The notes beneath the pieces are model-generated. The model saw nothing but the letters and a program-made list of their open reading frames with translations, was not told the DNA's origin and did not search any database. This document shows, in pieces, positions 53,431 to 63,937 of a stretch of 64,000 bases of DNA. How positions within the stretch are numbered: position 1 is the first letter of the stretch; each line of letters begins with the position of its first letter. This DNA comes from Aedes albopictus (Eukaryota > Arthropoda > Insecta > Diptera > Culicidae): contig NW_026917476.1 of assembly GCF_035046485.1 (NCBI RefSeq), positions 30,572 through 94,571 of the forward strand, in the 5' to 3' direction. The translations under genes and the position numbers were made by a program.

Positions 53431-53592
53431 ATGAAGGGGGCCTTCAAGGAACGGCCGATGTCCCGGGCAGCCGAGCCGGTCCACCAGGAGGACAAGAAAT
53501 CGAACAGGCAGAAGAATGCCCATGCCTGTCGGGTAAGTCTGCCACGGTCGATCAACCTGCCGGAGGAAACCGATGATGTCCATGTCTATTGA
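53431..53592 (+). pseudogene. Gene-like 53-codon frame with a donor site, right copy
   Basis: Same sequence as 27256-27417 on the opposite strand: MKGAFKERPMSRAAEPVHQE, donor CGG|GTAAGT at about 53532, stop at 53590. The GC-rich leader (53210-53430) contains a plausible 5' UTR ending in ATGTTTCCCGTTCTACAA followed by TAA. The protein is not recognised. Confidence 0.35.
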
Positions 53593-54254
53593 GCTGGTGC
53601 CCAATCGGCATAATATCCCCGTTCGTGGAATTTAGCCACAGAGCTGCTAAGCTGGGTTTCACCTCGTCCTCATCCTGAGATTTCACTTCTGGGAACGTTC
53701 AAAAATTACGGCCAACATTTGGGGGAGGGACGAGGTCTACAAAAGTGTGACAGTACGTGTTGTATTGGGTATAGGAAAATTGCGTGACAGAGGAGGGAGG
53801 GGGGGGGTCTGGAAAACCCGAAAAACGATGGATGTAATATTTGAATCTTTCCTCTGAATCCTTCAGGAATTTATACATTGCTTGCGGCCTTCCCCCATGA
53901 GTTCTCCACGGTATTCATCAGGGATTATTTGTTTTGGAATCCTCGGTGATTTTCAGGAACTTTTGTCCGTAAAGCTACTGACTTTTAGAAATTATTGAGA
54001 ATCTCTAGCAATAATAGGTATTATGCCGTTTTTCTTTTTGAACCTGGGTTGGAATTCGATCGGCGGAAATGTGTAAATCAGCAAACGTCAAACAAATTGC
54101 AGCGCAAGCGAACCCAATCCGGGTTAAGGTTGAAAATGTGTTTGATCCAGTTTCAACCCAGGTTGGAATTGCATAATAAAGAAAAAACGGCTTTAGAATA
54201 TATATCAAATGATTGAGAATTTCTGAGAATACTTAGGGATTATCAGGAATCATT

Positions 54255-54320
54255 TGTAATTTGTAATTTGTAATTTTATTAAAAACGATAACCTGCCAGT
54301 ATACACTTTAAATGAGGTCA
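54255..54320 (-). mobile_element. Very short LINE 3'-end insertion, 66 bp
   Basis: A 10-bp duplication AGGAATCATT (54245-54254, 54321-54330) is precise, and the left arm gives the empty site. On the minus strand it reads GACCTCATTTAAAGTGTATA, AATAAAATT, then an ATTACAA repeat tail. It is an extreme 5' truncation of the family also seen at 16289-16365. Confidence 0.92.
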
Positions 54321-54589
54321 AGGAATCATTCAAATGTCTTCTGTGCAACTGGCTTCGATGATTGATTGAGAACATTTTCGATAATTTGTTGAATACATCT
54401 CAGATGGCTGCGAATTTTTTAGATTCTTCAGGGATTTTCAAGAATTATCAAAATATTTTTCGTGAAACTTCTGATTTCTAAAGTTTTCTACATATAAATG
54501 ATTGAGATTAGTTTCGATAAATCGTAGCTAATGAAGCCATTGATTTTTATGAATGATTGAGAATCTTTTATTATATTTTAGAATACTTT

Positions 54590-54815
54590 TTCTTCTGGGC
54601 GCGTAACATTCCCCTTGGAGAAAACCTGCTTCTCTGTCTCATAGAACTTCCACACTTATTAACTGAGAGCCTTCTCTGTCAATGACCATTTAGCATGTGT
54701 ATAGCGTGTGGCATCTATGCCCAAGGAAATATCCGTTACGCAAATTTCCTAGAGCAACCGGGAATCGAACCCATCCCATCACCCTCAGCATGGTAATGCT
54801 GAATACCCACGTCTT
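54590..54815 (-). mobile_element. Feilai-type SINE, mirrored copy
   Basis: Inverted twin of 26113-26340, with the same truncation and the same substitutions by eye. Confidence 0.8.
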
Positions 54816-55660
54816 TCCGTGAACCTACTGATTTCTATAAATGATTTAGAATATTTTCTATGATTTTTAGAATACATCCCAATTGACTGGGAATTTCTGA
54901 GGATCTTTGAGGATTTTCAGGAATTAGGTATTAAAATACAGTCCGTGATGCCACTGATTTCTATATATAACTAGCTGTCCCGGAAAACGTTGTACTGCCT
55001 GCCTACTGTGTTTTTTGACATAGCTGGCTTATGAATGACTGGCTCCTGATGCAATTCGGTCTTTCGTCACATTCGGCATTTTGTTACATTCGGTCTTTCG
55101 TTACCTTCGCCTTTCGTGTTTCGGCCTTTTGTGATTCGACATTTTGTGATTCGGCCGTCGTCCCATAAAAATAGGGCAAAACGTTTTTCATGTTAATGTT
55201 TATAAAATCACACAATCTGCAATAGTACAATAATTATTATTCTTTCTCGTCTTTTTTAAATATCTATTATCACCTACAGCTTACAAATCCGTAGTTATCT
55301 TAGTAATCGATTAAAGCTTCAAGTTAGGAGATTTTTTTTTTATTTTTCGCTTTTATCACATTTCTGGTTGATTATCATGTTCATCACATATGCTGCAAAA
55401 ATAGTTAAACTCGCTGTAAAGGCTATGCGCCCTGTCACCCATGAATCAGCGCCTATGCCAGTGGTCTAACAACTCTTCGCGTGCTAATGGCATAGTTCCC
55501 CTGCCGCTTAAAGAGTTGCCACAATAATGGTAATAGGTTAGCTAAAGTCAGTTAACTGACTGGTGGGAAACGGAAGCTTATGTTTTCTGACTATTGTGTA
55601 ACGCATAAAATGATGTCTGGTATTACAACCTCAAATGAATAACAAAAAAATGTAGTACCT

Positions 55661-56094
55661 AACCCGTATCGGTAGAAATTAAACTATTGTAATGTTGTAA
55701 GTTTGTAAGTTTTGGTGGTGTTGCTGATGGATATCCAGTAGACACAAATGGAACTCAACCAATCCGCTAACAACACCCAAATTCCCGTGACATCTAGGCC
55801 TGAAAGGATGTAGAGGTCATTACATACCTTTTTATGTGTCTAACTTAGCTTCCTTTCCCATTTTTCAGCTGTCGCAAGGACGTGGCAAGAACATCGTTGT
55901 AGGATTTCGTCATTCTTGTCTTAGAATCGGTGGCTAGTCCCAAATCTCTGTGTTTTGGTAACGTACTAATGCTAATACACGAGAATTGTTCCTCCGAAAA
56001 CTTGTGATAGAATTTACCCCCAATATCGTAGCTAAGTGTCCATAGTATGTGTGAAATACCGTCTTTTATAATTTTTCCCCTACATTTTAGTTGT
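55661..56094. other. No gene recognised
   Basis: Sequence between the IR1 arm and the right terminal repeat of the giant element. Weak, uncertain similarity to 24616-25229 inverted. Confidence 0.4.
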
Positions 56095-56548
56095 ATGTTT
56101 TATGGATCATTTCAACTTTTTTAGCGCACTATTTCACAAGTGTTAAGGTTATTTTTATTGCTCATTTTTAGTAAACATTTGGAGCAAATTGACGAGTGTT
56201 ATGGATCATATCTCAATTTTTATGAATCGTACTTATTTTTTTAAGCGGCAAAATCAGATGGTTTATGTGGCAAAGTGTGGCATTTTATGGATCATTTCTA
56301 ATAGATTTATGGATCATTTTGTGAATTTAAATGCTATTAAATAATTATTCTATGGGGTCTTGTAAACAATTTTATTGCTTAATTTCGCATACACTATGGA
56401 TCGTTTTGCAGTTTTGTATGGATCATTACTACTTCTTTAGGGATTTTCAGTTCAATTTTGTGGAACATGCAAATATATGTTATGGATCGTTTTGCATTTG
56501 TTTAAGGATCGTTTTTGTGCTTTTATTGGTACAAAAAAAGTGCTGCCT
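56095..56548 (-). repeat. Right terminal inverted repeat of the giant element
   Basis: Read on the minus strand it starts AGGCAGCACTTTTTTTGTAC and repeats GATCCATAA about ten times, paralleling 24221-24615. Confidence 0.8.
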
Positions 56549-56557
56549 TTTTTCTTG

Positions 56558-57656
56558 TCAATATTGATGCGTGCAGCATATCCAAGATATGACACAAGCG
56601 TCAAAGCGGCCAGGCCTACTGCGTAGCGTTTACCGCGAAGATGATTCTTTGAAATGATTCGATTTCCTTAGACTTTGGTTTAAAATCGGATCACTTCTCG
56701 AATCTACAGGGGAGGAAGGATGCGTGGACATACCGTACCAAACGCTCCGAGATTTGATTAATTATATGGTTGTATAAATAGAGGTATGTAATAATGAAAT
56801 ATTAAATAGAAGCATGAAACGTTCTCATCAAATTAAGTTTGTTCATCCGTGGATCCGTTGATTGAGAAATGATATTTCTGACGTCCATCTGGTGGCCTTA
56901 TGTTGACAACCGGATTCATTTGTGACGTCTTCGTTTCTATAGTGGTTTCTGCTTTTAGTAGTGTTGCGTGTACGTACACGCTGCATTACACGAACACCAC
57001 TTGAGTTACTGGTTGAAAATAGTAAACAAAGATCAGCTGTTCCCAGCTAAATCAAATGGGCATATTTTCAACCAGTAGATTTGCATTAGTGTTCGTGACA
57101 CCGCGCTGCGAAACCACTATGGCGACGTAGTGCTATACGGCTCACCAAATACGAGCGATGTTAACCCGGCACTGAATTACACGATTCTGGTAACAAAACA
57201 CACAACCTTTGTTACATTAAAATCCATTGATATGCGGATCCACATAAATCCAACTTTTTTCTCATAACCGGGGGCGGTAGGCAGAACACCGACGTAAAAT
57301 TAGACACATATGCCAATCATTGGAGAAAAAAGTTAAATCATAACGAAACTACGGCACTTCCGCGAGAGCCTTCACAGGGATCCACTTTTTACTCGGGTGG
57401 CAAAATACCGCACAAATCACTGAAGGAATCGCGGAAAAACATTTCAAAACACTGCACTTTCTTCCAGATTCTAAATCTGATTTCTTTTTGTGGAGTTCAT
57501 ATCCAGCAGACTCCATAATCACACGCGATCAGTTTCCGGATGGCGTAGCGACAGTCGAATTTATTGTTAAAAAACACCAAACGGGAACGTGAAAAAAATT
57601 GACAAGCGAAATTGAAAACGCGTCCGTTCGCGGCGAAGCCTACTTCGATTCTCTCC
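56558..57656. mobile_element. Element E, copy A, right piece
   Basis: It begins TCAATATTGATGCGTGCAGC, exactly where the left piece stops, and includes GAATCTACAGGGGAGGAAGG and CTTCCGGATGGCGTAGC-like sequence (as TTTCCGGATGGCGTAGC here), as in copy B. It ends at the 20-bp duplication 57657-57676. It contains a MITE at 56940-57120. Its homologue of the 62-codon frame is broken. Confidence 0.82.
56940..57120. mobile_element. MITE, 181 bp
   Basis: ATAGTGGTTTC ends invert, and CACGAACAC and ACTGGTTGAAAATA invert further in. It is absent from the corresponding place in element E copy B, though divergence there blurs the empty site. Confidence 0.6.
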
Positions 57657-57676
57657 GTCGACCGACCATTATATAC

Positions 57677-58640
57677 GAGCAAAAAGTTGGCTGTCAGGCG
57701 GTTTCTAGCCTGCTGTGTTTCGGATGGGCGGAGCTTGTTGCGCAGCGAAGCGAGTGCTGGTCGACTCATTTCATTGACAAGAAAACCTATATAATGTATC
57801 TCATTGTCATTTTTCTGTGTAACAGTAATTAATTAACCGTCGTTGGGAACGGAGCAGCGAGAAGTGTTTTTCTAAACGTGTGCCGAAAGAGTAGCGGTAG
57901 TGGTGGCTAGCCCGATCAGTGCGAGGATCGGCTGGCATTTCCCTTCTTCCTTACACCCCGAGCCGGTGGCGAGTTTGTGTGTGTTCCTGAGTCGGAGCTG
58001 GTGCACAAGGAGAACGCGTTGTATCCTGTCTGGCGTCGCTTTTCATCGTTTGGTGTCATCAATCGATTCGTTGTGTACGGTGATTTCGCCGCTTCCTACG
58101 GAGGTGCTGTGGCGGTTGCCGTGCTTTGTCTTGATACCAGGGGAGTGGATGTCGAGAGTTATTTAGAATCTGGTTATTCGGATTAATTTTCCTCCTTTTC
58201 GGCATCCCTCCTCTCGCGTTATCGTTGACAAGCAAGCGGCTACGGCAGTTCCATCAGAGTTCGGCAAAGAGCCGTGGTCCTTCGACAGTGGGAGAACGAC
58301 GCGCTGGTGGCCGTGAGGTGAACGGCTGTCGGCACGACGGAGATTGTTCCTGGTTGGCGATCGTGGGGTGCACGATTGTCAGCATCGAGTGTGGCTGTGT
58401 GTGACAGTCATTGGAGATCCATCCCTCCATTGGTAGCTGCGACAAGCGCAGCTGTCGGTGGCTTCCGTGTCCCGCTGCCGGTGGTTACAACGTGTGCGGC
58501 TGCCGGAAACCCATCGCGCCGTTGGTGGTTGCTGAGACAGCAGCTGTCGGTGGCTCGATTGCGGGGTAAGTTCGGCGAATTTAAGGTAAGTGCAACCTTG
58601 TGGAGCGAACCTACCTCCGTGTGAGAATTGTGTACCCAAC
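57677..58640 (+). other. GC-rich region with a possible transcription unit
   Basis: The region after the duplication is much more GC-rich than its surroundings. CCTATATAATG (57785-57795) resembles a TATA box. A frame without ATG runs 57909-58186 (VCVPESELVHKENALYPVWR then RFSSFGVINRFVVYGDFAAS, ending LESGYSD). CAGCTGTCGGTGGCT repeats twice, and AAG|GTAAGTG at 58584-58590 is a good donor. It could be a retroelement leader or an orphan 5' exon; I do not recognise it. Confidence 0.3.
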
Positions 58641-59258
58641 AGAATACACAGTTTACACATTGGGCCATCTAATGATGCTTGCATTTAAAACATTTTAATA
58701 TAAAATAGTTTTTATGTAAACAAAAAACGTTCAATAAACATCCTTAGTTTACAATCTGCTGGTCAATATGAACTGTTCAATTTGGTTACCCTAAATAGAA
58801 ACTGTGAATAATGTGTTTGGTGAAAATTTAGGCCATTCAGGTACAATTGACGGTATTTGTTCAGATTTCGAGGCTTTAACAAAAAAAAAACTCATATACA
58901 AAGAGAGATGACAATGAAACTGTTCCTGCACCTCCAGGACTATGATAAGCTTTTTCGGCGATGTTCAAGAAATATTTCAGTCACTGTTTACAATTAATCA
59001 TTTTTTATCTTTCCTTGAAATATAAGAACTTTTACATTCATCCCCTTAAGTTTCTTAACACCCCATTTTCATGTTTTCTAAAAATTCGCACATTTTGTTA
59101 AATATCTTCAATTTCTCCAAGAAATCCTTAAATTTTGTAATCTATATGCGTAGCAGGCAGCAAGACAATGATCGGACTGCTTTTCCTGAAAGTTTTAAGA
59201 AGTAGAACCCATGAGTTAATGGGGACGAATTTTTTTTCCGTCCCTTAACACCCCATTT
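58641..59258. other. No gene recognised
   Basis: AT-rich. TTAACACCCCATTTT occurs at 59056 and 59244, inverted relative to 21668. No other repeat is matched. Confidence 0.4.
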
Positions 59259-59261
59259 TAC

Positions 59262-60605
59262 GGTATGTAATTTTAGTAAATGGACATTTTTTAAATTATT
59301 TGCAAAACTTTGTATAATTGGAGTATTGTAAGGTCTTTGTGAAACTCCAATGTTCATATATTTAAAAAAATCCAGAAAAAAACAGCTTTCCTTGTTGGAT
59401 GGTCTAGCTAGTTTACACATGAGTCTTTTAATCTGGGGTGATTGGCAGTAGATCCATGAAGAGCTCTGCCTCTGCATAACTACAACAATGACGGGTATCG
59501 TGGTTACTGGTAGCAACGCAAAAAATTTTGATATTATGTCGTGGAATTCTCGACTATTACACCCCTTTTCTGAAGTAGTAAAAACCATTTCATGCAGAGG
59601 TAACATAATAGTGATGCAATCATTAAAAAATAACTAAGTTAAGTCAAGACTGATTTTAAAAAACTTAGAAAATAATAGACAATAATAGGCTTTTGGGGAA
59701 ATACGCTATCTTATGATTCGTCATGATTTTAAGACTTAACTAAGGTTTTTTTTATTGATTTTATCAATATTATCTAATCTCTGCATGGAATGGTCATTCT
59801 TATTTCAGAAAAAAAGGAGCGCAGTAGTCGGGAATTCCACGACGTAATCTCGAACTAAATGCGTTGCTACCAGTAACCACAATACCCGTCATATTTGTAG
59901 TTATTCAGAAAGCTCTTCATGAATCTACTGCCAACCAGCCCAGAATAAAATATTCATATTTAAACTAGCTTGATCATCCAACAAGGAAAGCTCTTCTTTT
60001 AACTTTTTTTTACTATACGAATATTGGAGTGTCACAAAGACCTTACAATATTCCAAATATACAAAGTTTTGCAAAAATTTTAAAAATTTTCCATTTACTA
60101 AAATCCAAATATCTCAGCTTCTAGGCAAGATATTTTAAATCATTTTTTTAGAGAAATGACGCATACAAATAGTATTATCAGATAAAACTGTCAAAATTGA
60201 AAATAAAAAATCGTGCATATGTTTTTTTTCTCAAATTTAGATGAAAATTTCTCAAAAAATATTCCTTTTATTAACATAAAAACGGTTCTGCCGTCAATAT
60301 AAATACAATATTTCAAAAACTTATCCCCTTCAAGAATGCCTAGAGGTCCATAGAAAAATACAAAAATATTGAAAAAATTCAGAAGTTGAAAAAATATTAC
60401 GAAAAAATGATTTTTTTAAGACTTTTCATGAAAAAAGGCCATTTTTCAAAAATCGCCCCAGCGGAACCTTTAAATGATTTTTTAGAAAATCGAAATGTTC
60501 TACAAAAATGCTTCAAACATGCATATCTATCAATTAAGGGTTGAGCACCTTGATTTTTCGAACATCGATTTTTTTGGGATAGTCTAATGCGCATAAGCCA
60601 TTCAA
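59262..60605 (-). mobile_element. Foldback family F, truncated on one side
   Basis: 59262-59645 and 59755-60140 are inverted relative to each other around a ~110-bp centre. The right arm continues to TAGTCTAATGCGCAT near 60595. The left arm is cut at ATTTTAGTAAATGG, next to ACCCCATTTTACGGTATG. A single arm of the same family is at 20629-21575. The 154-codon minus frame 59142-59606 spans the junction and is not a gene. Confidence 0.8.
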
Positions 60606-60964
60606 CACAATAACTACTCAAATACTAGTTTGAAATGATCGCTTTCTACTTACGAATGATGTATCCTGCTGAACTTTACGTGCCATCGAAGAAACTTCTA
60701 TGCATCTTGAGCTGTCATAGTTTTTGTTAAAAAAAACAACAACAATCATCATAAACTCCTTTCGAGAATGTACGTTTTAAAACAGTTTTATTGCTACTCT
60801 TATTGTGGTTTGCAAAACCTCTTCGAGAGTGGTCCACTTAGCCGGTAAATGCTCTTAAAGAGGTTATCAAGAGGTTTTGATGTATAAATCAGTTTTATTG
60901 AAAGTTGGTCATGAAGATATCTTATAGAGCCGAACAAAACTTAAAATGTTACTTGGGGGGTGAG
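60606..60964. other. No gene recognised
   Basis: AT-rich sequence. AAACCTCTTCGAGAGTGG and AAGAGGTTATCAAGAGGTTT suggest a small inverted repeat at 60815-60880. Confidence 0.4.
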
Positions 60965-61861
60965 CTGTGGAACGTTACATACAGAAGCGGAAACAGCAGA
61001 CCCGTTTCTTTCAGCGCTGCCTGGAAAAAGCGGAATGCGAAGAAATGCTGTGCCATTCACAAGAAACACGGAAGTTCTACCAGAAGCTCAACGCATCCCG
61101 CAACGGCTTCGTGCCGCGAGCCGAAATATGCAGGGATAAAGACAGAGGCCTCTTGACGGACGGACGTGAATTGATCGAAAGGTGGAAGCAGCACTTCGAT
61201 CACTACCTGAATGGCGTGGAGAACGTAGGCACGGGAGACCACGGCAACGGAGGAAACGACGACATCAGTGCAGCGGAGGACGGAAATGAACCAACTCCCA
61301 CGCTGAGGGAAGTTAAGGATGCCATTCATTAGCTCAAAACCAACAGAGCAGCTGGTAAGGATGGTATCGCAGCTGAACTTATCAAGATGACCCCAGCAAA
61401 GTTGGCCATCTTTCAGCACTGGTTGATAGCCAGGATCTGAGAAATCGAACAGCTACCGGAGGAGTGGAAGGAAGGGGTAATCTGCCCCAAGCAAGGCGAT
61501 CATTTAAAATGTGAGAAGTTTAAAGCGACCACTATTTTCAATGCCGCCTACAAAGTTCTATCCCAGATCATCTTCTGTCGTCTGTCACTTAAAACGAATG
61601 AGTTCGTGGGAAGTCATCAAGCCGGCTTCATCAAAGCCGGTCGACAATGGACCAGATCTTTACCGTACGGCAAATCCTCCAGACATACCATGAATACCAG
61701 GTCCCAACGCATCACCTGTTCATCGACTTCAAAGCGGAATACGACAGTATCAACCACGTAGAGCTACGGAGAATCATGGACGAAAACGACTTTCCTGGGA
61801 AGCTGACTAGACTGATTAAAGCAACGGTGGACGGTGTGCAAAACTGCGTAAGGGTTTTGGG

Positions 61862-62792
61862 CAGGCTGGTCAACAATCGACATTTTTCACTACCTACCAG
61901 CCTGCAAAATATCAGTCTCAATGCCCGTTTTTCAGCCGAAAATGAATGACTGCGGCGGTCGTTTGCAGTTCCTCGATGTGAGAACTGACAGAGTCCGAGA
62001 GCTCCATTTGTGAGCGACCCAACAAGATCAATTCCCAATCATCCACACACTACTCATGCTGAAAAGCCATTCGTCTCAAGCGGTGCGGTGGCTTGTGAGA
62101 GTGAGTGCCCTATACGTTAGCACGGGTGAAAACACTCAACTACAGAAAATTGAATGGAAATTTAGCCCAGTCATTTCTCGCTTTCAGCACGCTGCGTGCG
62201 AGTGTGAGTACCTATTTCATTTCGCTCCCGTGTTGCTGATCGGAAAGCAACTTTGACAGCAAAAACAAAACGGAGAAAATGAAAAAAGCAAAATATCGCT
62301 ATCATAAAGGCCTGTCGAAAAATTGCAACACTGCTACCTACCTTCGTTTCATTGCCGCGGTCGTCTGTCAGCCTGCTTTGCTACACTCGTGCGCTACCGT
62401 TACTTCTTACGCACAACACGAGCGGTAGGACGAAGATCAAATAATAATAAGAACGAATCAAATTAATGTCGTCTGACACGATGACACTTGTCTAATTCTA
62501 ACTTTTCGCATAGATTTCAACCAATTTCGATTATAACTGTAAATCTTAGTTTATTCTTGCTTGTTTAATCGAATACGATACACACACATAACCAAACAAG
62601 CTCTCAATATGGAAAAAAGACACGAATAAACAAAAACCGAACTGTCTCCCGAAGACGCTATCGTGGTCATGTGCATTCATTTGACATTTTTGTTTCGCAC
62701 AGTAGTTTGATCGCTTGTGGTTCGAATGTTGGAGATAAAGAAAGCCGAATTTCGACGAAAAGGTGTCAAAGACTGTGATCGCTAACAAGACT
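61862..62792. mobile_element. Unclassified 931-bp insertion in the LINE
   Basis: LINE coding stops after QNCVRVLG and resumes as SGELSSSFESRQG. GGTTTTGGG (61853-61861) and GGTTTCGGG (62793-62801) are a likely 9-bp duplication with one mismatch. No terminal inverted repeats and no recognised frame are seen. Confidence 0.6.
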
Positions 62793-63330
62793 GGTTTCGG
62801 GTGAACTGTCCAGTTCATTCGAATCTCGCCAGGGACTGCGAAAATGTGATGGGCTCTGTTGCCTACTCTAAAATATCGCTCTGGAAGGTGTGATGCGACG
62901 AGCCGGGCTCAACAGCCGGGGAACGATTTTCACAAAACCCGGTCAATTTGTGTGCTTTGCGGACGACATGGACATTATTGCCAGAACATTTGGAACGGTG
63001 GCAGAGCTGTACACCCGCCTGAAACGCGAAGCAGCAAAGGTCGGACTGATGGTGAATGCCAGAAAAACAATGTACATGGCAGGCGGAACCGAACACGACC
63101 GGGTCCGTCTAGGTAGTAATGTGACGATAGACAGGAATACCTTCGAGGTGGTGGAGGAATTTGTCTACCTCGGATCCTTACTGACGACTGACAACAACGT
63201 GAGTCGTGAAATTCGAAGGCGCCTCATCAGCGGAAGTCGGGTTCCAGAAGCAGCTGCGGTATAAAGAGATTCACCCACGCACTAAGTGCACCATGTACAT
63301 AACGCTAATAAGACCGGTGGTCCTCTACAG

Positions 63331-63937
63331 CAGAGCGTTCATGATTAACAAAAATTTTAATCATGATTAATCATTGATGATTAAAATTCCAATTTTGGTG
63401 ATTATTGATTATGATTAATGATTAATTTGATTTTAAGGATGATTAAAGATTATGATTAATGATTAAAATTGGTTTTATCTGTGATTATTGATTATGATTA
63501 ATGATTAAAAATGGCTCATTGATTAAAAATCATGATTAATCATGATTAATCAATCACAGAAAACTGGAAATGATTAAAATATATTTATTGTTTAACATGT
63601 TTTTGAAGTTTCAAAAGTAAAGGGTAATTCTGTCCGGGAGATTTTTGAAAAAAGAATCATAAATTATATAATTTAGAACAATATTTGAACCAATTTAAAT
63701 TGGATCATTAATTTTATATGATGAATCATTTTTGGTGATGAATGATTAATGATTGATTAATATTTTTTCTTATGATTATGATTACTGATTAATGATTAGA
63801 TTGCAAAAACAGTGTGATTAAGATTAATGATTAATGATTAAATGAGATTTTTTTGTGATTATGATTAATGATTTTGATTAATCTTAATCATTAATCATTA
63901 ATCATGATTAAATTTATGATTAATCATTAACGCTCTG
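63331..63937. mobile_element. hAT-type MITE, 607 bp
   Basis: Ends CAGAGCGTTCATGATTAA and its near-complement. A perfect 8-bp duplication CTCTACAG lies at 63323-63330 and 63938-63945. Both halves are ATTAATGATTAATCATGATT-like repeats. It is a short relative of 8227-10320, and the LINE frame continues after it. Confidence 0.92.

Larger units (their letters stand above)
52289..55660 (-). repeat. Right arm of the near-identical 3.3-kb inverted repeat (IR1)
   Basis: Inverted copy of 25230-29613. It lacks the 1050-bp TIR element and carries a private 66-bp LINE-tail insertion. Everything else seen in the left arm is mirrored, including the ATGT microsatellite, the gene-like frame and the SINE. Confidence 0.93.
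24221..56548. mobile_element. Giant 32.3-kb inverted-repeat element inserted in element E
   Basis: The left boundary is E sequence ending TTTTTCTTG (24212-24220). The right boundary is the same 9 bases (56549-56557), followed by the rest of E. An intact E copy reads ATTTTTCTTGTCAATATTG without interruption. The ends start AG and are inverted copies of each other for about 400-450 bp (see 24221-24615 and 56095-56548). A 9-bp duplication with long terminal repeats recalls Mutator-like elements, but no transposase, polymerase or integrase was found. Much of the interior consists of later nested insertions. Confidence 0.65.

Noticed and set aside
24221..56548. Maverick/Polinton identity for the giant element
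   Set aside because: AG-starting ends and large size fit, but the duplication appears to be 9 bp rather than 6, and no polymerase B, integrase, ATPase or capsid-like frame is present.
59142..59606. 154-codon minus-strand frame
   Set aside because: It crosses from unrelated sequence into the arm of foldback F and has no protein features.
44770..60605. Endogenous viral element
   Set aside because: None of the frames read resembles flavivirus or rhabdovirus proteins, although such insertions are common in Aedes.
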